From positions 2,417,001-2,481,000 of the forward strand of contig NZ_CP032570.1 in assembly GCF_003626915.1 (NCBI RefSeq): a stretch of 64,000 bases of DNA, written 5' to 3'. The notes under the pieces were generated by a model, which did not search any database, was not told the DNA's origin, and saw only the letters and a list, made by a program, of their open reading frames with translations. This stretch comes from Tsuneonella amylolytica (GTDB lineage Bacteria; Pseudomonadota; Alphaproteobacteria; Sphingomonadales; Sphingomonadaceae). The translations under genes were made by a program, and so were the position numbers. Shown in pieces: positions 43,919 through 56,225 of the stretch (the stretch's first letter is position 1; each line of letters starts with the position of its first letter).

Positions 43919-45717
43919 TGGATACGCATTCAAGTCTCGAACTCTGGCCCGTCGGCAACTGTCAGGTCTCCGGTCTGATCGACGATCGAGCCGGTCTTGT
44001 GTGGGGTTGCATTCCGCGGGTCGATGGAGACCCGGTGTTCTGCGCGCTGCTTGGCGGCGAGAGGCAGGACCAAGGGGTGTGGCGGTTCGAACTCGACGGG
44101 CAGGTTTCCGCGACGCAATCTTACGTACGCAACACTCCGATCCTGGTCACGCGGCTGGAAGCGGATGATGGCAGCGCTGTCGAGGTCAGTGATTTTGCTC
44201 CCCGGTTCGAACGATCGGGCCGCATGTATCGCCCGGTCGCGTTCGCGCGCATCGTTCGCCCGGTCGCGGGATCGCCCCGGCTGAAGGTCTCGCTGAAGCC
44301 GATGCACGGCTACGGGGCGCAAGTCGCAACCACGACGAGCGGCACCAACCACGTCCGTTATCGATGCGGCGATGAGACGATGCGGCTCTCTACGGACGCT
44401 CCGGTGGGATATGTGCTGGAAAGCCGGAGCTACCGGGTCGAAAGCGACCAGCATTTTTTTCTTGGTCCCGACGAGCCGTTCGTCGGCAACCTGCGCGCCG
44501 AAGTTCGCGCGATGGAAGAGCAAACCCGCAAGTACTGGCAGTTGTGGGCTCGCGGCCTCGCCACGCCGCTCGAATGGCAGGACGAGGTCATCCGCTGCGC
44601 GATCACGCTCAAGCTGTGCCAGCACGAGGAAACCGGCGCGATCGTTGCCGCACTCACCACATCGGTACCCGAGGCATCCGGATCGATGCGCAACTGGGAT
44701 TACCGGTTCTGCTGGATTCGCGACAGCTATTACACCGTGCAGGCCCTCAACCGTCTCGGTGCGCTCGACGTACTGGAAAAATACCTCGCGTATCTGCGCA
44801 ACATCGTCGACGGGGCGCAGGGCGGACGCATCCAGCCGCTCTATTCCGTCATGGGCGAGAGCGAGCTGGACGAGGGGTTTGCCGAGCATCTCGGTGGCTA
44901 TCGCGGCATGGGTCCGGTCCGGGTGGGCAATGCTGCCTACATGCAGGTCCAGCACGACTGCTACGGCCAGGTCGTCCTGCCGACGGCGCAGGCCTTCTTC
45001 GACCGGCGTCTGCTGCGCATGGCCGACGAGCGCGACTTTGCCAGCCTCGAGCAAGTGGGCGAAATGGCCTGGAAGATGCACGACCAGCCAGACGCTGGCT
45101 TGTGGGAATTCCGCACCCGTCAGGAAGTGCACACCTATTCAGCGGTCATGAGCTGGGCGGCGTGCGACAGGCTTGCCAACGTCGCACGGCACCTGGACAA
45201 GGACGAACGGGCAGAGTTCTGGTCAGCCCGGGCCGATGCCATCCGCACGAAGATCGACGCCGAAGCGTGGGTCGATGACGGTGAGGACGGCGGTCACTAC
45301 GGCGCCAGTTTCGAAAGCGACTACCTCGACGCCAGCCTGTTGCAGCTCGCCGAACTGCGCTTCTGCGATCCGAGCGATGCCCGCTTCAAGTCGACATTCG
45401 CCCAAGTGGAAAATGCGCTGCGCCGGGGCGAGCACATGCTGCGCTACGCCAAGGAAGACGACTTCGGCACCCCTGAAACGGCGTTCAACATCTGTACTTT
45501 CTGGCTGATCGACGCGCTCGCGCGAAGCGAGCGGACCGAGGAAGCGCGCCGGCTGTTCGAAACAATGTTGGGTCATACGACCGCATCGGGCCTTCTGTCG
45601 GAAGACATGGATTTCGAAACGGGCGAGCTTTGGGGCAACTTCCCTCAAACTTATTCGCTCGTCGGCGTGATAAACTGCGCTGGGTTATTGTCGAAAAGCT
45701 GGAATACGGTTCGATGA
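43918..45717 (+). CDS. glycoside hydrolase family 15 (glucoamylase/trehalase-like)
   Basis: 599 residues. An N-terminal beta-sandwich domain (about 1-240) precedes the (alpha/alpha)6 barrel with SMRNWDYRFCWIRDSYYT (near residue 258) and EDMDFETGELWGNFPQTYS (near residue 562), which include the general acid and general base glutamates. GH15 members outside fungi hydrolyse starch-like glucans or, in mycobacterial-type proteins, trehalose. Its place between otsB and otsA argues for trehalose or a related disaccharide. No signal peptide, so it acts in the cytoplasm. It ends eight bases before the otsA GTG. Confidence 0.9.
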   Translation: MDTHSSLELWPVGNCQVSGLIDDRAGLVWGCIPRVDGDPVFCALLGGERQDQGVWRFELDGQVSATQSYVRNTPILVTRLEADDGSAVEVSDFAPRFERSGRMYRPVAFARIVRPVAGSPRLKVSLKPMHGYGAQVATTTSGTNHVRYRCGDETMRLSTDAPVGYVLESRSYRVESDQHFFLGPDEPFVGNLRAEVRAMEEQTRKYWQLWARGLATPLEWQDEVIRCAITLKLCQHEETGAIVAALTTSVPEASGSMRNWDYRFCWIRDSYYTVQALNRLGALDVLEKYLAYLRNIVDGAQGGRIQPLYSVMGESELDEGFAEHLGGYRGMGPVRVGNAAYMQVQHDCYGQVVLPTAQAFFDRRLLRMADERDFASLEQVGEMAWKMHDQPDAGLWEFRTRQEVHTYSAVMSWAACDRLANVARHLDKDERAEFWSARADAIRTKIDAEAWVDDGEDGGHYGASFESDYLDASLLQLAELRFCDPSDARFKSTFAQVENALRRGEHMLRYAKEDDFGTPETAFNICTFWLIDALARSERTEEARRLFETMLGHTTASGLLSEDMDFETGELWGNFPQTYSLVGVINCAGLLSKSWNTVR

Positions 45718-45724
45718 CCGTATC

Positions 45725-47116
45725 GTGAGTCGTCTTGTCGTCATCTCCAACCGCGTCGCAGTGCCGAACGCACGCGGAGCGGCGGGCGCTCAGGGAGGGC
45801 TGGCGGGCGCGCTCAATGCGGCGCTGAAGGATGCGGGCGGTCTGTGGTTCGGATGGTCTGGGGAGGAGGTCGACGAGCCGTCGACCGACCCGCATGTTGC
45901 CACGTACGATGGTGTCGAGATGGCGACGATCGACCTGTCGCCGCAGGATGTCGAAGAATACTATTTCGGCTATGCGAATTCCACGCTGTGGCCGCTGTTC
46001 CACTACCGGATCGATCTGACGAAGTTCGAGCGCGAAACCGGACGGGGATACGAACGGGTCAACGAACGCTTCGCTGCCAGCGTGGCACCCCTGTTGCGCG
46101 CCGACGACCTCGTCTGGGTTCACGACTACCACCTCGTGCCGCTTGGCGACCGCCTTCGCAGCCGGGGGTGCGGCAATCGGATGGGTTTCTTTCTCCACAT
46201 CCCCTGGCCGCCGACCCGCTTGCTGGTGTCGCTCCCCTACCATAAACGACTGGTGCGCAGCCTGCTGGCGTACGACGTCGTCGGGTTCCAGTGCGACGAT
46301 TGGCTCGACAGTTTCCTGCACTACTGCCGTACGGAACTAGGCGCGGAGGTCGACGTGGAAACCGGACGGATCGCGATCGACGGTCGCGAAACCATCGCGC
46401 GGGCATACCCCATCGGGATCGACTTCGACCATTTCACTGCCGAGGGTCGGACTGGCGAAGCGCGCCAGATGGAACAGCGGGTGATATCGAGCACGCGGCG
46501 CCGGACGGCGATGATCGGCGTGGACAGGCTCGATTATTCGAAAGGCCTTCCCGAACGGCTAGACGGGATCGGCCGCTTCTTCGATCGCTATCCCGAACGT
46601 GTGCAGGATCTCGTCTTCATCCAGATCGCGCCCCCCAGCCGGATCGACATCGAAAGCTATCAGCACATCCGCGCGGAGCTGGAACGGAAGACCGGACAGA
46701 TCAACGGCGCGCGAAGCCGCGTCGATCTCGTCCCTATTCGCTACGTCAACCAGGGCCACACAATGGCCGAACTGTACGGTGCCTATCGCGCCAGCAAGAT
46801 CGGCCTCGTGACACCGCTGCGCGACGGGATGAATCTTGTCGCGAAGGAATACGTCGCTGCGCAGGATGCGGACGATCCGGGCGTGCTGATCTTGAGCCGG
46901 TTCGCCGGTGCGGCCCAGCAGCTCGGCATTTCGACGACCGGCGCGCTGCTCGTAAACCCGCACAGCGCCGACGAGATCGCCGATGCCATTCGCGATGCGC
47001 TTGCGATGCCCCTCGATGAACGCAAGGCGCGCTGGCGGCCGATGTTCGAGTGCGTACGCGACGAGAACGTAAAGGCGTGGACCGCCGACTTTTTGCACGA
47101 CCTCAAGCGAAACTGA
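45725..47116 (+). CDS. otsA: trehalose-6-phosphate synthase
   Basis: 463 residues from a GTG at 45725; the ATG at 45714 is in another frame and hits a stop, so the GTG is the start. Family 20 glycosyltransferase motifs are present: VISNRVAVPN, GGLAGALNAAL, HDYHLVPLG, GVDRLDYSKGLPERLDG and LVTPLRDGMNLVAKEY. It joins UDP-glucose to glucose 6-phosphate. The gene ends the otsB-GH15-otsA operon and converges on typA with 30 bases between. Confidence 0.95.
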   Translation: MSRLVVISNRVAVPNARGAAGAQGGLAGALNAALKDAGGLWFGWSGEEVDEPSTDPHVATYDGVEMATIDLSPQDVEEYYFGYANSTLWPLFHYRIDLTKFERETGRGYERVNERFAASVAPLLRADDLVWVHDYHLVPLGDRLRSRGCGNRMGFFLHIPWPPTRLLVSLPYHKRLVRSLLAYDVVGFQCDDWLDSFLHYCRTELGAEVDVETGRIAIDGRETIARAYPIGIDFDHFTAEGRTGEARQMEQRVISSTRRRTAMIGVDRLDYSKGLPERLDGIGRFFDRYPERVQDLVFIQIAPPSRIDIESYQHIRAELERKTGQINGARSRVDLVPIRYVNQGHTMAELYGAYRASKIGLVTPLRDGMNLVAKEYVAAQDADDPGVLILSRFAGAAQQLGISTTGALLVNPHSADEIADAIRDALAMPLDERKARWRPMFECVRDENVKAWTADFLHDLKRN

Positions 47117-47146
47117 CTTCGGGCCGCGCCACTCGCCGGCGGCGTG

Positions 47147-48988
<1,842 letters not shown>

Positions 48989-49244
48989 TGCGATGTCTCT
49001 TGTGGTCGGCGAGCGAACGGGTGGCCCGCAAATTCGGCGCGCCCCTAGCCGAGCACGCGCGTGAGGGCAACCGTCCGGCGTGTGTCGTTGCAGCCACACT
49101 TCGACGGGGGACAGGATGAGACCGACGAGCGTGCTTGTGCCGCGCGGTGAGCCCCATTAGTGACTCGCGTGTCAGCAAGCGGGCGGACGCCGGCGCGAAA
49201 AGCGTCGACGGCGCCCGAAGTACGGTAGAGGATTGACGCTTCCC

Positions 49245-51935
49245 ATGATCAAGAATTCCGCACGCGCCGGTTCGGCACGCTATGTCCTGCTCGCCGGTGT
49301 CGCCGTGCTGGCGATGCCTTCGCTCGCCCACGCTCAGAATGCCGAGGCGCAGGCCGAAGTGCAGGAACAGGTCGACAGCGATCGCGACAACGTCGACGAC
49401 GCGCGCGACGCCCAGACCGGCAACGAGATCGTCGTCACCGCGACCAAGCGCGAACAGACGCTGCAGGACGTGCCCGTTGCGGTCAGCGTGACCACCGCCG
49501 AAACGATCGAGCGCGCGCAGATCCGCGACATCGCCGACCTCGCCTCGGTCGTGCCCTCGCTGAAGGTCAGCCAGAACCAGAGCCAGTTCGCCACCCGCTA
49601 TTCGGTCCGCGGCTTCGGCACCGACGGCAACAACCTCGGCCTCGAACCCTCGGTTGCCATGTTCGTCGACGGCGTCTACCGCAGCCGCGCGGTCGCGCAG
49701 ATCAGCGACCTTCCCGACATCCAGCGTGTCGAGGTCCTGCGCGGTCCGCAGTCGACCCTGTTCGGCAAGAACGCCAGCGCCGGCGTGATTTCGATCGTCA
49801 CGCGCGAGCCGAGCTTCCGCCTGCGCGGCAACGTCGAGGCGAGCTACGGCAACTACAACGCGGTCGTGGTCAAGGGCTACCTCTCGGGCCCCATCACCGA
49901 CACGATCGCGGCCAGCATCGCGGCCGGCTACAACCGCCGCGACGGTTACCTGACCAACGCCTTCAACGGCGATGACGTCAACAACCGCAACCGTTACTTC
50001 GTGCGCGGCCAGATGCTGTTCGAGCCGAGCGACGCGCTCAAGTTCCGCCTGATCGCCGATTACGACGCGATCGACGAGAAGTGCTGCGGTGTCGTCAACC
50101 TGCGCCAGTCGGCGGCGACCAACGCCATCCGCGCGGTCGGCGGCAACGTGAACGATCCGAACCGTCCGTTCGACGACATCATCTTCTCCGACGTCGTCCC
50201 CGACAGCAAGGTCCGCAACTACGGCATCTCGGGCCAGCTCGACTACGACTTCGGTGGCATGACGCTGACCTCGATCACCGCCTATCGCCAGACCAAGCTG
50301 AACGCCGATCAGGACGTCGACTTCACGAGCGCCCGCTCGGCTTCGGGCGCGAACGTGGGCCAGGCCAAGCTCAAGACCTTTACTCAGGAACTGCGCCTGG
50401 CGAGCGACTTCGAGGGGCCGTTCAATTTCCTTCTCGGCGGCTACTACTTCGACGAGAAGGTCGATACCGCTGACCAGATCATCTACGGCGAGGATTTCCG
50501 CGAGTACGCGAACATTCTCATCGGCGGGCCGGTCACCTCGCCGCCCAACGACTTCGCGGTCGATGCGCTCGAGGCACAGTTCAGCGCGCTGACGGGCCGG
50601 AATCTGATCAACCAGTTCTTCCAGCCGGGGCAGGGGTTCTTCAACCGCATCGAGCAGAAGGACCGCGCCTACTCGATCTTCGGTAACGTCGATTTCGCGT
50701 TCACCGATGCGATCACCCTGACGCTGGGCGCGAACTACACCAACGACCGCAAGAGCATCGTCACCAATTCGCAGAGCACCGACGTGTTCTCGGGTCTGGA
50801 CCTCACGGCGATCCGCAACACGGCGACGTCGTTCGGCATCGCGCAGACGATCGGCGGCATCCTGGGCGTTCCGGGCGGCATCGCCTCGGCCGCGCAGGTG
50901 GCCGGGTTCGCCGGCTTGCAGCCTGCCGCGTTCGCGGCGATCCAGGCCGGAGCCGCCGCCGCGACGGCACCGATCCTGGGCCTGCGCCCGCTGCAATTCC
51001 TGCCGCCGTTCCAGAACTGCCCGAACGCTGTCGAATCGTGCAGCTTCAAGGATGGCGACTTCAGCTACAGCGCCCGACTGGCGGTCGAACTCAGCAACAC
51101 GCTGAACGCCTACGCAAGCTACGCCACCGGCTACAAGGCGGCGAGCTTCAACCTGTCGCGCGACAGCCGGCCGACCGCGGCGGATGCCGCTGCCTTGCGT
51201 GCGGGCGGTCTTGCCGTGACCAACCTCGCCTCAGGTTCGCGCTTCGCCGAGCCCGAGGATTCGGAAGTCTACGAAATCGGCCTGAAGGGCAACTGGGGCA
51301 TCGCCGCGGCCAACCTCACCTTCTTCCGGCAGACCATCAAGAACTTCCAGACCAACGTGTTCACCGGCACCGGCTTCATCTTCTCGAACGCCGACAAGCA
51401 GCGCACGACCGGTGTGGAATTCGACGGCTACGTCCGCCCGACCGACGCGCTGACGCTGAGCCTGGCGGTGACCTACCTCGATCCCAAGTACGTCAGCTTC
51501 GTCAATTCGCCGTTCGGCGATCTGTCGGGCCGCGAAGTGCAGGGCATCGCGCGGCTGTCGTCGGTTGTCGGCGCACAGTACGACCTCGAGATGGGCAATG
51601 GAGACAACCTGATCTTCCGCGGCGACTTCAGCTACGCCTCGCCCACGCAGGTAGTCGAAGGCCTGCCCGGCTTCATCACGACGAACGCGAACGGCACGCG
51701 CAACTTCGAGACCGGCCGTGCCGCCGCCCGTCCGTTCCAGACCGAGGTCAACGACCTCAACGCGTCGATCACCTATGCCTTCGACATGGGCCTGGAACTG
51801 AGCGTGTGGGGCCGCAACCTGCTCGACGACCGGAACATCACGACGATCTTCGATTCGGTCGCGCAGGCCGGCTCGATCTCGGGCTACACCAACCAGCCGC
51901 GCACCTACGGCGTCAGCGGCCGCTTCCGCTTCTGA
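49245..51935 (+). CDS. TonB-dependent receptor
   Basis: 896 residues from the ATG at 49245 (MIKNSARAGSARYV); a TTG 12 bases earlier is unlikely. Signal peptide to about residue 31 (LAHA), TonB-box-like EIVVTATKREQTLQDVP, plug with YSVRGFGTDGNNLG, and a final barrel strand GRFRF with terminal phenylalanine. This ATKREQTLQDVPVAV type is widespread in sphingomonads and often linked to uptake of plant or aromatic compounds. The 256 bases upstream hold no promoter I can name with confidence. A strong terminator follows. Confidence 0.95.
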   Translation: MIKNSARAGSARYVLLAGVAVLAMPSLAHAQNAEAQAEVQEQVDSDRDNVDDARDAQTGNEIVVTATKREQTLQDVPVAVSVTTAETIERAQIRDIADLASVVPSLKVSQNQSQFATRYSVRGFGTDGNNLGLEPSVAMFVDGVYRSRAVAQISDLPDIQRVEVLRGPQSTLFGKNASAGVISIVTREPSFRLRGNVEASYGNYNAVVVKGYLSGPITDTIAASIAAGYNRRDGYLTNAFNGDDVNNRNRYFVRGQMLFEPSDALKFRLIADYDAIDEKCCGVVNLRQSAATNAIRAVGGNVNDPNRPFDDIIFSDVVPDSKVRNYGISGQLDYDFGGMTLTSITAYRQTKLNADQDVDFTSARSASGANVGQAKLKTFTQELRLASDFEGPFNFLLGGYYFDEKVDTADQIIYGEDFREYANILIGGPVTSPPNDFAVDALEAQFSALTGRNLINQFFQPGQGFFNRIEQKDRAYSIFGNVDFAFTDAITLTLGANYTNDRKSIVTNSQSTDVFSGLDLTAIRNTATSFGIAQTIGGILGVPGGIASAAQVAGFAGLQPAAFAAIQAGAAAATAPILGLRPLQFLPPFQNCPNAVESCSFKDGDFSYSARLAVELSNTLNAYASYATGYKAASFNLSRDSRPTAADAAALRAGGLAVTNLASGSRFAEPEDSEVYEIGLKGNWGIAAANLTFFRQTIKNFQTNVFTGTGFIFSNADKQRTTGVEFDGYVRPTDALTLSLAVTYLDPKYVSFVNSPFGDLSGREVQGIARLSSVVGAQYDLEMGNGDNLIFRGDFSYASPTQVVEGLPGFITTNANGTRNFETGRAAARPFQTEVNDLNASITYAFDMGLELSVWGRNLLDDRNITTIFDSVAQAGSISGYTNQPRTYGVSGRFRF

Positions 51936-51960
51936 TCGCTGCGCTTCAACGGCAACGAAG

Positions 51961-51988
51961 GAGGGCCCCGATCGCGGGGCCCTTTTTT
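51961..51988 (+). terminator. rho-independent terminator of the TonB receptor
   Basis: GGGCCCC and GGGGCCC pair around GATCGC, followed by TTTTTT (51983-51988). It begins 26 bases after the receptor stop codon. Textbook form. Confidence 0.92.
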
Positions 51989-52064
51989 GTTGCGCGGTGA
52001 CCGGCGTTGTGGTCGTCTTCGTCGCGGGGTGCCGGAGGGGCGGCACACGAACGGGGGGTCGATC

Positions 52065-52931
52065 ATGCGTCTGGGCGTATCGCAAATCATGTCGGAAACG
52101 TTCGCCATCGCGCGGCGGCGTTTCTGGAGCTTGCTGGGCATGCAACTCACGTGGTTCGCGATCCTGATCGGGCTCATGATCGTATCGATGATCGCCATCG
52201 GGGGCGGGGCGGTGGCCTTCGGAAGTCTCCTGTCCGATGCCGAGATTGTCGGCCCCGGGGCGGGCATCGGGTTCCTGTTCGGAATGCTGGTCCTTTACGC
52301 CGGCTACCTCCTGATAGCCTGCGCGCAGTATGCAGCGATGTGCACGCTGGCTTCGCCGTTGCGACGTGGCGGTTTCGGCGATGCATTTTCCAGCGGCATA
52401 CGGTCGGCCCCGACGTTGCTCGTGGTCTTCATCGTGATGATCGTCGGCTACTTCGTCGTGGCCTTCGCCCTTTCGGCGGTTGGAGCGCTCTTCGCGGCGC
52501 AGAATTCGGCGCTGTCGCTCGTATTCGGCCTGCTGGTTCTCGCCGTCTTGATCTGGCTCGGTTCGCGCCTCGGCATCGTCCTGCCGATCGTGCCGGTGGA
52601 CGGGGTGCGCAATCCGATTCGCGCGATCGGCCGGGCCTGGTCGCTCACCCGCGGTAATGCCGTGCCGATCTTCCTCGCGTTCCTGGTGTTCGTGGTCGTC
52701 GCCGTGGTCCTGATCGCCCTTGCGACGGTGCCTTTCATGGGGACGCTCGCCGCGCTCGGGCTGGACGGCAGCGGCATGCCTTCGGACGCTGCTGTCGGCG
52801 GCGGGGTGGTCGCGATGTTTCTTCTGCTGATGCTGGCGGGCGTGGTGATCGCAATCCTCTATGCCGCGCTGCTCTCGGCGATCCACGGGCTGCTCGCCGG
52901 CGGGACGCAGGCGGCCGAGGTCTTCGAGTGA
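52065..52931 (+). CDS. multi-pass membrane protein, GPDPase-membrane-domain-like
   Basis: 288 residues from the ATG at 52065. It has an amphipathic lead (MRLGVSQIMSETFAIARRRF) followed by about six membrane helices, with a helix pair rich in glycine and alanine. The RIAIRRF-type lead followed by VVPIVPVDGVRNPIRAIGRAW resembles the membrane domain found in glycerophosphoryl diester phosphodiesterases, and DUF7847-like proteins. No enzymatic motif is present. It ends one base before the ABC permease gene on the other strand. Function unknown. Confidence 0.8.
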   Translation: MRLGVSQIMSETFAIARRRFWSLLGMQLTWFAILIGLMIVSMIAIGGGAVAFGSLLSDAEIVGPGAGIGFLFGMLVLYAGYLLIACAQYAAMCTLASPLRRGGFGDAFSSGIRSAPTLLVVFIVMIVGYFVVAFALSAVGALFAAQNSALSLVFGLLVLAVLIWLGSRLGIVLPIVPVDGVRNPIRAIGRAWSLTRGNAVPIFLAFLVFVVVAVVLIALATVPFMGTLAALGLDGSGMPSDAAVGGGVVAMFLLLMLAGVVIAILYAALLSAIHGLLAGGTQAAEVFE

Positions 52932-52932
52932 G

Positions 52933-55452
52933 CTAGAGCGCGCGGAGCGCCTGCGCCGGTTTCGCCCGCAACAGCGGCAGCGCACCGGCGACGGCGAAGG
53001 CGACCACCAGCGCCAGACCGGCGCCGAGCACCGCGGCGACCCAACCCCAGGCGGGCAGCCATTCGAACTCGAACAGCTGCGTGACCACGTACCACGCCGC
53101 CCCGAGCCCGATCGCCAGCGCCACGCCGGCGAGTATCAGCGCCAGCGCGCCGTATTCGGCCAGTGCCAGCAGCATGACCTGCCGCCGGCTCGCGCCCAGC
53201 ACGCGCAGGACGACCGTGTCGTAGGTCCGCTGCGCACGCGCCGCCGCGATCGCGCCCAGCAGTACCGCGAGCCCGGCCAGCACCGCGACCGAGGCCGCCG
53301 CCAGCGTGGCCAACCCGACTTGGGAAAGCAGGTCGCGCGCCTGCCGCAGGACCGGACCGGTCTCAATCACGCTGGAGGAAGGAAAGGCGCGGACGAGATC
53401 GCGCAAGAGCGTGCCTTTCACGGCCCCGCCTGCACCGTCGGGCAGCTGGATCGTCGCTGCCATGTTGTGCGGCGCGTCGCGCAGTGTGTTGGGGCTGAAC
53501 ACGAGGACGTAGTTGAAGCCCATCGTCTGCCAGTCGATCCGCCGCAGGGACGCGACCTTCGCTTGCCGCTCCACCCCGAGCACACCGATGGTGAGGTAGT
53601 CTCCGACCTTCAGCCCGACCGCGTCGGCGAATTCCTCGTCCACCGACACCAGCGGCTCGCCGTCGTAGAACGGACCCCACCATTCCCCCTCGATCACGGT
53701 ATTGCCCGGGGGAACGTCGTCGGCATACGTCAGGCCGCGCTCGCCGCGCAGCGCCCACGCCCCTTCGGGCAGGTCGTCGCCCAGATCGGCGACGCGGGTC
53801 ATGGCGTCTTTCGGTCCGTAGGCGAGGATCGCGCCGCGCAGCGCGGGCACCGCACGCAGGCCTGCGCCGGGGGCACCCTGCTGCACGATCGTGTCGAACT
53901 CGCGCAGGCGATCCTTTGGCAGGTCGAGCACGAAATAGTCGGGCGCCTGCGCCGGCACGCGCTTGGCAATCGTGCCGTCGATGCTGGTCTGCACCGCGGC
54001 CAGGAGGACGAACGCGCTGAGGCCGAAGCCGAGCGCCGTCACCAGCGTGCCGGTCGCCGCGCCGGGGCGGTGGAGATTGGCGAGTGCCGCGCGCCACAGC
54101 GGGTCGCGCGGGCGGGGGAGGCGGGCCGCCCCGCGGCGGATCGCCCAGCCGATCCCCGCGAGAAGGGCGAGCGCGCCCGCTGCCCCGGCCAGGAAACCGG
54201 CGGTGAGCATCGGCTGCCGCGCGGTCCCGAGCGCCAGTGCGACGATCGCGGCAAGGCCGCCGAGCACGGGGACCAGCGCCGCGCGGTCGCGGGCAAGCGG
54301 GCTCACCCGCTGGCGCATCAGCGCCATCGCTGGGAAACTGCGCGCCCGTACGAGCGGCGGCGCGGCGAAGACGAGGGCGACGAGCAAGCCGTAGGCCAGG
54401 GCGGTGAGCAGCGCGACCGGCGCGAAGACGATCCCGGTGCCCACCGGCAGCAACCCCTCCAGAGCCTTTGCCAAGAGAGGTGTTATGGCGACACCCGTCG
54501 CGATGCCGGCGAAGCTGCCGACCAATGCCGCTGCGCCGATCTCCATTGCATAAATGCGCGCGATGTCGCGGCTCGTGGCGCCCAGCACCTTGAGGGTGGC
54601 AATACCCTGTCGCCGGGCATCGAGATACGAGGATACGCCGCCGCCGATGCCGATGCCGGCGATCACCAGCGCGGCGAGGCCCACGAGCGTCAGGAATTCG
54701 CCCATCCGCCCGACGAAGCGGTCGGCGCCGGGGGCCCCGCGGTCGCGGGTGCGGATTTCGAACCCGGCGTCGGGAAAGCGGGCCTTGAGCGCGTCCTCGG
54801 CGACCTGCGCATCGCGCGTGCCGGAAAACGCGACGTTGGTCTTGGTCCGGTACATCGCCCCCGGCGCGGTGAGGCCGGAGGCGGCGGGCACGTCGGCTCG
54901 GACGATCACCGTCGGGCCGAGCTGGAATCCTTCGCCGAGCCGGTCCGGCTCCGTCTCGAGTATGCCGCCGACGGTGAGATCGCCGGTCCCGATCGAGAAC
55001 CGGTCGCCGGGTTTCACGCCCAGGCGGTCGGCCGCCCCTCGCGCCAGCCACGCCTGCCCCGGCGGCGGTGCGCCGATCCGTTTGCCGTTCGCGAGCGTGG
55101 CCGTGCCGAAGAGCGGCCAGCGATCGTCCACCGCCTTCAGTTCGACGGGGGCGGCGGCTTCGCTGGTCGAGGCCATGGCCTGCATGCGCGTGCCCTGGCT
55201 GACGGTGCCGAGGTCCCGCAGCGCGGCGACCTCCTCGGGCACGAGCGGGCGTTGCCAGACCGCCACCTGCAGATCGCCTCCGAGAAACTCGCGGCCGCGG
55301 TCGGTCAGTTGCCGTTCGATGGTCCCGGTCAGCGTGCCGATCGCGGCGAGCGCGCCCGTTCCCAGGAACAGGCAGACGAGCAGCAGGCGAAGGCCGCGAA
55401 AACGAGCCGACAGGTCGCGGCGCGCGATCCGCCAGGCGGCAGTCCAGGTCAT
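52933..55452 (-). CDS. ABC transporter permease, FtsX/YbbP-like
   Basis: 839 residues from the ATG at 55452 ([14 protein letters not shown]). One membrane helix lies near residue 20, a large periplasmic part follows, and two FtsX domains with about eight further helices are at residues about 250-440 and 700-830. That layout matches YbbP of Escherichia coli. With the ATPase encoded just upstream it forms a MacB/LolCDE-type mechanotransmission or lipid-handling system. The ATPase gene stops ten bases before this start. Confidence 0.9.
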   Translation of the reverse strand: MTWTAAWRIARRDLSARFRGLRLLLVCLFLGTGALAAIGTLTGTIERQLTDRGREFLGGDLQVAVWQRPLVPEEVAALRDLGTVSQGTRMQAMASTSEAAAPVELKAVDDRWPLFGTATLANGKRIGAPPPGQAWLARGAADRLGVKPGDRFSIGTGDLTVGGILETEPDRLGEGFQLGPTVIVRADVPAASGLTAPGAMYRTKTNVAFSGTRDAQVAEDALKARFPDAGFEIRTRDRGAPGADRFVGRMGEFLTLVGLAALVIAGIGIGGGVSSYLDARRQGIATLKVLGATSRDIARIYAMEIGAAALVGSFAGIATGVAITPLLAKALEGLLPVGTGIVFAPVALLTALAYGLLVALVFAAPPLVRARSFPAMALMRQRVSPLARDRAALVPVLGGLAAIVALALGTARQPMLTAGFLAGAAGALALLAGIGWAIRRGAARLPRPRDPLWRAALANLHRPGAATGTLVTALGFGLSAFVLLAAVQTSIDGTIAKRVPAQAPDYFVLDLPKDRLREFDTIVQQGAPGAGLRAVPALRGAILAYGPKDAMTRVADLGDDLPEGAWALRGERGLTYADDVPPGNTVIEGEWWGPFYDGEPLVSVDEEFADAVGLKVGDYLTIGVLGVERQAKVASLRRIDWQTMGFNYVLVFSPNTLRDAPHNMAATIQLPDGAGGAVKGTLLRDLVRAFPSSSVIETGPVLRQARDLLSQVGLATLAAASVAVLAGLAVLLGAIAAARAQRTYDTVVLRVLGASRRQVMLLALAEYGALALILAGVALAIGLGAAWYVVTQLFEFEWLPAWGWVAAVLGAGLALVVAFAVAGALPLLRAKPAQALRAL

Positions 55453-55462
55453 CGGCGCGGGC

Positions 55463-56176
55463 TCACTTCGCGACGTCGCTCGCGATGCGGCCGTCGGCAA
55501 GGGTGATCACCCGGTCGCAACGCTCGGCGAGTTCGGGATCGTGGGTGATGACCAGCAGGGTTGCGCCGGTTTCCGCGCGGCGGGCGAGCAGCAGGTCGAC
55601 GATCGTGTGCCCGGTCGCGCCATCGAGGTTGCCGGTCGGCTCGTCGGCAAAGATGAGGGCAGGGCGCGGCGCGGTGGCGCGGGCGATCGCGACCCGCTGC
55701 TGCTCGCCGCCCGAAAGCTGGGCGGGATAGTGGTCGAGCCTGTGGCCGAGCCCGACCGCTTCCAGTTCGGCGCGGGCGCGCTCGCGGGCGTCCGCCATCC
55801 CGGCCAGTTCCATCGGCGTGGCGACGTTCTCGACCGCGGTCATCGTGGGCAGGAGATGGAAGGCCTGGAGCACGATGCCGATCCGGCCCCGCCGGGCGTG
55901 CGCGAGACCGTCCTCGTCCATGCCGGTGAAATCCGCACCCCCGACCTCCAGCGAACCGCCGCTCGCGCGTTCGAGGCCGGTCAGCACCGCCATCAGGCTC
56001 GACTTGCCCGATCCCGACGGACCCAGCAGGGCGACGACCTCGCCCGCCGCGACATCGAGGTCGATACCCTTGAGGATCTCGACCGGCGCCGCGGCGCTGC
56101 CGAGCGTGAGGGTGAGATCGCTAGCCGAAATCGCCGCGCGGGGACTTGTGGTGGGTTCGGGGGTTGTCACTGGCAT
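55463..56176 (-). CDS. ABC transporter ATP-binding protein, YbbA/LolD-like
   Basis: 237 residues from the ATG at 56176. Walker A is [13 protein letters not shown] (near residue 48), the ABC signature is [14 protein letters not shown] (near 150), Walker B is [14 protein letters not shown], and the H-loop is THDPEL. The extra loop and the [10 protein letters not shown] sequence place it in the LolD/FtsE/YbbA group. It is divergent from the SGNH esterase gene with 49 bases between; the same neighbours (tesA against ybbA-ybbP) occur in E. coli. Confidence 0.93.
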   Translation of the reverse strand: MPVTTPEPTTSPRAAISASDLTLTLGSAAAPVEILKGIDLDVAAGEVVALLGPSGSGKSSLMAVLTGLERASGGSLEVGGADFTGMDEDGLAHARRGRIGIVLQAFHLLPTMTAVENVATPMELAGMADARERARAELEAVGLGHRLDHYPAQLSGGEQQRVAIARATAPRPALIFADEPTGNLDGATGHTIVDLLLARRAETGATLLVITHDPELAERCDRVITLADGRIASDVAK

Positions 56177-56225
56177 GCGATGGCATAGCTGGGGCTTTAT
56201 GGCGAGAATGCGAAGGGATTTGTCG

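Noticed and set aside
41530..47116. General-stress sigma factor (GGAAC...CGTT) promoter before the trehalose operon or putP
   Set aside because: I searched for the pair at 16-17 base spacing and did not find a convincing match.
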